NCBI GenBank assembly: GCA_947246015.1
Contig: CAMXQE010000008.1
Coordinates: forward strand, 40,306-104,305
Source: an uncultured Lachnospiraceae bacterium
GTDB lineage: Bacteria > Bacillota > Clostridia > Lachnospirales > Lachnospiraceae
Reading direction: 5' to 3'
Length of the DNA stretch: 64,000 bases
Positions 58,653-64,000 of the stretch are shown here, one piece after another; the first letter of the stretch is position 1; the number at the start of each line of letters is the position of its first letter. Position numbers and translations under genes: made by a program. The notes below the pieces were generated by a model. The model worked only from the letters and a program-made list of their open reading frames with translations, made no database searches and was not told where the DNA came from.

Positions 58653-60674
58653 ATGAATGAGAATACGAATCCGGCAAAAAGAAGGGAATGGGTAAAGAAT
58701 GCGGCGATTGTCTTTCTGACCATCATGCTTCTCCTGACCTTTTTTTCCAATACAATTATGAATTACTCCCTGCCGGAAGTGGCGACGGAGTATGTACAGA
58801 GCGGTTCCATTACGGAAAAGGTAAGAGGAACGGGGACGGTGGAGGCTACGGACCCTTATAATATTGTTGTAAAAGAAACCCGGGTGATTTCCAGTGTGGC
58901 AGTAAAGCAGGGGGATGAGATTGAAAAGGACCAGGTTATCTATTATCTGGAAGATGAACAGAGTGACGAGCTTAAGACGGCAGAAAAGGAGCTGGAAGAT
59001 TTAGAACTCGCTTATATGAAAGGGTTGTTTGGCAATAACGTATCATCGGAAATAATCAGTAAGGTAGCAAATGGAAATGTGGATGGATTTGCCACTTTAC
59101 AGGCAAAAGTAGGCGATATGCAGAAACGCCTTGACACTGCCCAAAAACGGGTAAAGGAGTGTCAGGAAGCTTTAGATGCCCTGACGCTTCAGAGTACGGT
59201 CAATACGAATAATTCCAGTATCAATACCATAGGGGAAGAAAATCAAAAGGCGGAGGCGAGTACGGACCTTGCCAATGCCCAGGCAGAGGAAACCAATGCA
59301 GAAGCGGCTTTTAACCGGATGAAATCGGAAAAAATAGAGAATCTGAACCGACAGATTGAAGATTTGGAATATATTATAAATCAAAAACAAGAGGCTGTAG
59401 AAGGAGCGGAAGGTATTACGGGAAGTGTTTCCGGAAGTTCCGAAGATTCTTTAGCGGGAGGAATTGATACCTATATACAGAGGCGTGAGGCAGCAGAGCA
59501 GGTGGTTGCGGAAAAGCTGAGAGATATTTATAATGCGGCTAAACAAGATGCTTCATATACAGGAGGCGAAAATATTAATGAATTAAAGCAGTGGATTAAT
59601 GAAAGTGACGACAGGTATCAAACGTACGCCACTCTTTTAAACGATTACGATGCAGCGGTATCCCAGTATGAAATCGCGGTGGAAATGGTGGAACATGCGT
59701 CGAATCAGTTGGGAGGTTATGACGATAACCGGACAGAATTGGAAAAAAGAGAAGCGGAACTCAGGGAACTACAGGCACGGCGGTCAGAAGTAAATGCCAT
59801 GACTTACACCCCCGGTGACAGTGTTAAGGAGGCACAGGACAAACTAAATCAGGCGGACAGGAATCTGATTAATAAGACCAATGCCAATAAGCAGGCATCT
59901 GTTGCTTATCAGAATCAGATTGCAAATGCGGAAGCTGCTCTTAAAAATGCACAGTCGGTATATGACTTACTCAAAGAAGAACAGACAGAGATGAACGCGG
60001 ATATCAACGCAGAACTGGATTTGGCAAAAATAAACGACGATATTGCTAAAAAAGAACAGGAAATTGAGGAATTAAGGGAGAAATCCATAGGGGCGGCTGT
60101 GAAGTCTCCTGTAGCCGGAACGGTATCGTCTCTTGCCTATACAGCGGGAGAGACTACAAAGCCGGGAGAAACGGCGGCAGTCATGCAGGTGGCAGGAAAA
60201 GGCTACACGGTAGCATTTTCCGCTACCACCGAACAGGCAAAAAAACTTTCGGTAGGCGACATTGCGGAACTGCAGAACGCATGGTACTACGATGATGTGA
60301 AGGCAACACTGGCTTCCATCAAACCCGACCCGAACGAGCCTGCACAGAAGAAACAGCTGACTTTCAATATAGAGGGAGACATACAGGCGGGGCAGTCTTT
60401 GAGCCTGTCCATCGGGCAGAAGAGTATGGATTATGAGCTGGTGGTGCCAAACAGTGCAATCAGGGAAGATAATAACGGAAAGTTCATCCTTATCGTAGAA
60501 TCCAAGAGCAGTCCTTTAGGAAACCGTTACATTGCAACGAGAGTGGATGTGGAAGTGCTGGCGGCGGACGATACGCATACGGCGATTTCTGCCGGAATCT
60601 ATGGGTATGAATATGTCATTACAACGGCGACGAAGCCGGTAGAAGCAGGAAAGCAGGTTCGTCTGACCGATTAG
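58653..60674 (+). CDS. HlyD/MacA-like membrane fusion (adaptor) protein
   Basis: 673 residues. One N-terminal membrane helix (about 14-34), a split lipoyl domain (VRGTGTVEATDPYNIVVKE ... GAAVKSPVAGTVSSLAYTAG), a long coiled coil between (about 105-480, with AEKELEDLELAYMK and DDIAKKEQEIEELREK), and beta-barrel/membrane-proximal domains at the C-terminus (DYELVVPNSAIREDNNGKF). In Firmicutes such adaptors normally work with a MacB-type ABC exporter. Here the next gene is only a MacB core, and the preceding genes are importer-type permeases. Base composition of the coiled-coil part is a little more A-rich than the neighbours. Confidence 0.88.
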   Translation: MNENTNPAKRREWVKNAAIVFLTIMLLLTFFSNTIMNYSLPEVATEYVQSGSITEKVRGTGTVEATDPYNIVVKETRVISSVAVKQGDEIEKDQVIYYLEDEQSDELKTAEKELEDLELAYMKGLFGNNVSSEIISKVANGNVDGFATLQAKVGDMQKRLDTAQKRVKECQEALDALTLQSTVNTNNSSINTIGEENQKAEASTDLANAQAEETNAEAAFNRMKSEKIENLNRQIEDLEYIINQKQEAVEGAEGITGSVSGSSEDSLAGGIDTYIQRREAAEQVVAEKLRDIYNAAKQDASYTGGENINELKQWINESDDRYQTYATLLNDYDAAVSQYEIAVEMVEHASNQLGGYDDNRTELEKREAELRELQARRSEVNAMTYTPGDSVKEAQDKLNQADRNLINKTNANKQASVAYQNQIANAEAALKNAQSVYDLLKEEQTEMNADINAELDLAKINDDIAKKEQEIEELREKSIGAAVKSPVAGTVSSLAYTAGETTKPGETAAVMQVAGKGYTVAFSATTEQAKKLSVGDIAELQNAWYYDDVKATLASIKPDPNEPAQKKQLTFNIEGDIQAGQSLSLSIGQKSMDYELVVPNSAIREDNNGKFILIVESKSSPLGNRYIATRVDVEVLAADDTHTAISAGIYGYEYVITTATKPVEAGKQVRLTD

Positions 60675-60686
60675 GACCGGAACTGG

Positions 60687-61784
60687 ATGTGGAATATGAA
60701 TAAAATCAGAGAATGGCTTAGGTGCTTTTCCTTAAAACAAATATTGCTGTCGGTAGTAGTAGCGCTTTGTCTGCTGTTATGGTGCGGGCTTACGGTATTT
60801 TCTGTCAGTAAGAAGAACGGTCTGGCAGACCAGATGGCGGCAGGCCGCTGGTCTGAGGAGAACGACGCAGCACAGATTACTTGTTTCTTTACGGAAAGCG
60901 CACAGATAGACAAGAATAAAATAAGGGGTTTTGAGAATCAGCTGGACAAGACGCTTTTGGAAGCTTCCATTACGGCTCCCAATGAAAAGGCAAGGCTTTG
61001 GGCGGACGCTTACAGCGGAGTGGGGAAAGTGACCCTTGCCAGCGGGAAAGCTTCCCTTGAAGCGGATGCCATAGGAATAGGCGGTGATTTTTTCCTGTTC
61101 CATCCGCTGCAGCTTCTGAATGGTTCCTATTTTTCGGGAAATGATTTAATGTATGACAAGATTATCGTGGATGAGGATGCCGCATGGCAGTTGTTCGGTT
61201 CCAATGATGTAGTGGGTATGCAGGTGACGATTGGCGGTATCCCCCACTACATTGCGGGGGTCATACGCAGGGAAGACGGACGATTTAACGAAGCGGCAGG
61301 ATTGGATAAGACGGTTGTCTATGTATCTTATGAAACATTGTCAGAACTGGGGACAACGGAAGGAATCAATACTTATGAGGTGGTAATGCCGAATCCGGTG
61401 GAGGACTTTGCATATACAAAAGTAAAAGAACAGTTCGGCATTGACGAAAGGAACATGTGGGTGGTGGAAAATTCTTCCCGTTTCGGAATGAAGGGACTTT
61501 TGACCGTAATCTCAGAATTTGGTATGCGCTCCATGAATGACTACGCCATACATTATCCCTATTGGGAAAACGTTGCAAGAGGATGGGAAGATGTGCTTGC
61601 TTTTATCCTTGTACTTCAGATTCTGTTCCTGTTTATTCCGGCAGTGATTGCGGCAGTGACGCTGGTAGTTTTATGGAAAAGAAAAACATGGACATGGCGG
61701 ACAGTATGGCAGTTCTTAATAGCATGTAAGGATAAACTGGCGGAGCGGTTCCAAAAAGAAAAAAGTAAGTGGAAATATTTCTGA
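60687..61784 (+). CDS. Protein with MacB/FtsX periplasmic core and only two membrane helices
   Basis: 365 residues. Helix 1 at about 17-38 (ILLSVVVALCLLLWCGL), an extracytoplasmic MacB_PCD-like domain about 45-290 (IGGDFFLFHPLQLLNGSYF, YDKIIVDEDAAWQLFGSNDVVGMQVTIG, YIAGVIRRE), helix 2 at about 306-330 and a basic tail. The three FtsX helices that normally follow are reduced to one, and no ATPase is next to it. It might be a scaffold or a degenerate permease working with the adaptor encoded just before. ATG 60696 is an alternative start. Confidence 0.75.
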   Translation: MWNMNKIREWLRCFSLKQILLSVVVALCLLLWCGLTVFSVSKKNGLADQMAAGRWSEENDAAQITCFFTESAQIDKNKIRGFENQLDKTLLEASITAPNEKARLWADAYSGVGKVTLASGKASLEADAIGIGGDFFLFHPLQLLNGSYFSGNDLMYDKIIVDEDAAWQLFGSNDVVGMQVTIGGIPHYIAGVIRREDGRFNEAAGLDKTVVYVSYETLSELGTTEGINTYEVVMPNPVEDFAYTKVKEQFGIDERNMWVVENSSRFGMKGLLTVISEFGMRSMNDYAIHYPYWENVARGWEDVLAFILVLQILFLFIPAVIAAVTLVVLWKRKTWTWRTVWQFLIACKDKLAERFQKEKSKWKYF

Positions 61785-61832
61785 TAAATGCATATACATG
61801 TCAGGGATATTTTCCGGGGGAGGGAAAAGGGT

Positions 61833-64000
61833 ATGAAAAAGGATATAAAAAAAGGAATCGGAAAAAAAATAGGATGTTTTCTGACAGGATGCGTGATGTT
61901 TACACTTGCGGCCTGCGGCGGAAAAAAGGATGAAGCGGCAGTAAGGTCGAAAGAGCATGTATTCCGTTCCGAGCAGGTGGCGATTGAAGGGGTGGAAGAT
62001 GTAAATACGATTAACAATGTTGTCATCCAGAATGGCAGAATGTATATCAACACTTATGAATGGCAGGATAACGGAGGGACCATCCTTCATTTAATCAGTC
62101 AGAACATGGATGGTTCGGATAGGGAATACGCTACGCTGGAAGCAGGGGTAGATGCTTATTATTCCTATATGACAACAGATGCGGAGGGAAACTATCTTGC
62201 TATATTAAATGAATCCTATGAGGATACCAGCAATCCGGAGGAATCCGTATGGGTGAACCAGTATTATCTGATGAAGCTGGACGGGAACGGAAACGAGCTG
62301 TGGAAGAAGGAACTGGCAGGGGAAAATCCGGATATGTACTGGGTCAATCAGATGCTGCCTTTGAAAGACGGACGGATTGTGATTTCCGATGCGGACGGGA
62401 TGTTCCTCTATGATGCACAGGGAAATAAAACAGGAAAGGTAAATCTGCAGAAAGAACTGGAAATTTCCGATATGTACCAGCTTCGGGACGGGTCGCTGGT
62501 GGTGCGTTCTTTTAGTCCGGAAAAATATGGCGACATTTTAAATAAAGTGAATGTTGATAATGGAGAAGTATCGGAAGATTATACCATACCGGGAGGCGCC
62601 AGCGGTTACGGGGGGCTGTATGCCGGGAACGGTTTTGATTTCTTCGTGGTAGGAAGCGGAAGCATTTACGGTTATAATCTGGGGGACGCAGAGCTTACGG
62701 AACTCATGAATTTCATTGATTCGGATTTAAGCGGTTATTACATTTATAATTTTGCAGCTGTGGATGAAAAAGAATTTTATGGAATTATGGACGATGAGCT
62801 GGGCAGTTCGTCATTTATGAAATTCACAAAAGTGGAACCGAAAGACGTAAAGGACAAGGTTGTCCTTACGTTAGGCTGCAACGGATTTGACTGGGATGTA
62901 CGCAGACAGGTGGTTGCATTCAATAAATCCAATGAGGAGTACCGGATTACGGTAGAAGACTACTCAAACTATAATACGGAAGAGGACTATACGGCGGGAA
63001 TGACAAGGCTGAATACGGATATTGCATCCGGAAAAGTGCCGGATATCCTTATATTGGATTTTTCCATGCCGGTGGACAGTTACATCTCCAAAGGACTGTT
63101 TGAAGATTTATACCCTTATATAGACAAGGACGGGGAAATGAACCGGGAGGATTTCTTCCCGAATGTGCTGGAAGCCTATGGAACGAATGGAAAGCTGTAT
63201 CGGTTAGTGCCATCTTTCCGTGTGCATACGGTCGCCGGGAAAACTTCCAAAGTGGGAAGCGAACCCGGATGGACATTGGAAGAACTGAAAGCGGCAATGG
63301 AGAAGATGCCGGAAGGAGCGCAGGTTTTTCTGGAGATGACAAGGGATACGATTCTCAATTACGGGATACAGATGTCCGGTGAACAGTTTATTAACTGGAA
63401 AACCGGAGAATGCCATTTCAATTCGGATGAATTCATAGGGTTATTGGAGTTTATCAAACAATTCCCTGAGAGTCTGGGCGACGATTATTATAACGATTCC
63501 TTTTGGCAGAGTTATGACAGTATGTGGCGTGAGGATAAGGTACTGTTAAGTTTTATGTACCTGAGTAATTTCTCTGCTTACAATTTTGAGAAAAAAGGAA
63601 CTTACGGCGAAGATATTACACTAATCGGTTTTCCCACAAAGGAAGGAAACGGGGCGGCGCTGGCCTCCAATATGGAGATGGCAATGTCTTCCAAATCCAA
63701 ACATAAAGACGGCGCATGGCAATTCATGAGGTATTTCCTGTTGGATGAGTATCAGGAACAGATTTACCAGTGGCCTGTCAGCATGAAACAGTTAGACCGT
63801 CTGGCGGGAGAAGCCATGAAGAATCCTACCTATGAGGACGAGAACGGAAATCTGGTAGAAGTGGAACAGACTTATACGGTAAACGGCGTAGAGGTTCCCA
63901 TTACCCCTATGAGCAGGGAAGAAGTGGATGACCTGATTGCCTATATCAAAACGGTAGACCAGGTGTATTCTTATAACGAGGCATTATTGAATATTGTATC
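61833..64000 (+). CDS. Solute-binding lipoprotein 3 (3' end outside window)
   Basis: 722 codons are visible with no stop. Lipoprotein signal CVMFTLAAC (lipidated C28), a beta-rich half (about 35-340; YYSYMTTDAEGNYLAILN, NGNELWKKELAG, MYQLRDGSLVVRS), then an SBP domain (DKVVLTLGCNGFDWDVRRQV, FNKSNEEYRITVEDY, VPDILILDFSMP). It is the third paralogue of the cluster and the order of blocks is identical. ATG 61833 is supported by GGGGGAGGG upstream. The frame runs to the end of the window. Expected size near 750 residues from the paralogues. Confidence 0.82.
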   Translation, partial: MKKDIKKGIGKKIGCFLTGCVMFTLAACGGKKDEAAVRSKEHVFRSEQVAIEGVEDVNTINNVVIQNGRMYINTYEWQDNGGTILHLISQNMDGSDREYATLEAGVDAYYSYMTTDAEGNYLAILNESYEDTSNPEESVWVNQYYLMKLDGNGNELWKKELAGENPDMYWVNQMLPLKDGRIVISDADGMFLYDAQGNKTGKVNLQKELEISDMYQLRDGSLVVRSFSPEKYGDILNKVNVDNGEVSEDYTIPGGASGYGGLYAGNGFDFFVVGSGSIYGYNLGDAELTELMNFIDSDLSGYYIYNFAAVDEKEFYGIMDDELGSSSFMKFTKVEPKDVKDKVVLTLGCNGFDWDVRRQVVAFNKSNEEYRITVEDYSNYNTEEDYTAGMTRLNTDIASGKVPDILILDFSMPVDSYISKGLFEDLYPYIDKDGEMNREDFFPNVLEAYGTNGKLYRLVPSFRVHTVAGKTSKVGSEPGWTLEELKAAMEKMPEGAQVFLEMTRDTILNYGIQMSGEQFINWKTGECHFNSDEFIGLLEFIKQFPESLGDDYYNDSFWQSYDSMWREDKVLLSFMYLSNFSAYNFEKKGTYGEDITLIGFPTKEGNGAALASNMEMAMSSKSKHKDGAWQFMRYFLLDEYQEQIYQWPVSMKQLDRLAGEAMKNPTYEDENGNLVEVEQTYTVNGVEVPITPMSREEVDDLIAYIKTVDQVYSYNEALLNIV

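Overview
The window reads as chromosome of a low-to-mid GC, spore-forming Firmicute of class Clostridia, most probably family Lachnospiraceae. The basis is gene content and local order: rpmB back-to-back with an Asp23/Gls24 gene, fakA and recG; DUF2953 next to gerW; rsmD-coaD followed by the sporulation gene ylbJ; an ACT/DUF711 pair; Rpn-type PD-(D/E)XK nuclease; low-complexity Lys/Glu linkers. Genus cannot be fixed from sequence alone. Almost every gene lies on the + strand; only rpmB, a small XRE regulator and ylbJ are on the - strand. I saw no rRNA, tRNA, CRISPR array, prophage or complete insertion sequence, and no stretch longer than 300 bases without a gene.

Layout. 1-8.3 kb: amino-acid biosynthesis (3' part of ilvB, two tandem acetolactate synthase small subunits, ilvC, a DUF2809 membrane protein, a cysK-like enzyme, an AlbA_2/Schlafen-type regulator split by a frameshift, leuC, leuD). 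8.5-12.6 kb: a TPR protein with a DUF4037 nucleotidyltransferase-like partner, an Rpn-family nuclease, and a NusG-II/Gx-transporter pair. 12.6-20.1 kb: ruvAB, zapA, a U32 peptidase and a single 926-residue fusion of a SEDS glycosyltransferase with a class B penicillin-binding protein. 20.2-23.2 kb: conserved hypotheticals, DUF2953, gerW, an unlisted 46-residue membrane protein, and a coiled-coil protein with a C-terminal HPD J-like motif. 23.2-29.1 kb: rpmB, Asp23, fakA, recG and a DegV/FakB protein, i.e. fatty-acid kinase parts, plus two copies of a structured repeat. 29.3-33.5 kb: a type IIA topoisomerase pair without a recognisable GyrA box (topoisomerase IV-like). 33.5-38.5 kb: autoregulated XRE gene, rsmD, coaD, a coiled-coil protein, a cell-wall amidase, ylbJ. 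38.5-49.4 kb: pseudouridine synthase, transglutaminase-like lipoprotein, orphan zf-HC2 protein, polA, coaE, a long FtsA-like ATPase, a YycJ-type hydrolase, ACT and DUF711 proteins. 49.5-64 kb: a GH13 alpha-glucan hydrolase behind a symmetric promoter and a LacI-type operator, then a seven-gene envelope cluster that runs off the window.

The most unusual region is 51.6-64 kb. Three large lipoproteins, each apparently a repeat/propeller-like N-terminal half joined to an extracellular solute-binding domain, surround two sugar-type ABC permeases, a MacA/HlyD-like adaptor and a protein that is only the periplasmic core of a MacB/FtsX permease. No ATPase gene is present in the visible part. Second in interest are two ~95-base repeats (23256-23350, 25868-25960) with stem-preserving double base changes, each running straight into an intrinsic terminator; a third, diverged element of similar build separates the ACT and DUF711 genes.

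Regulatory calls are by eye from -35/-10 spacing, perfect hairpins and T tracts. Starts were chosen by Shine-Dalgarno spacing and by promoters or terminators that exclude longer readings.
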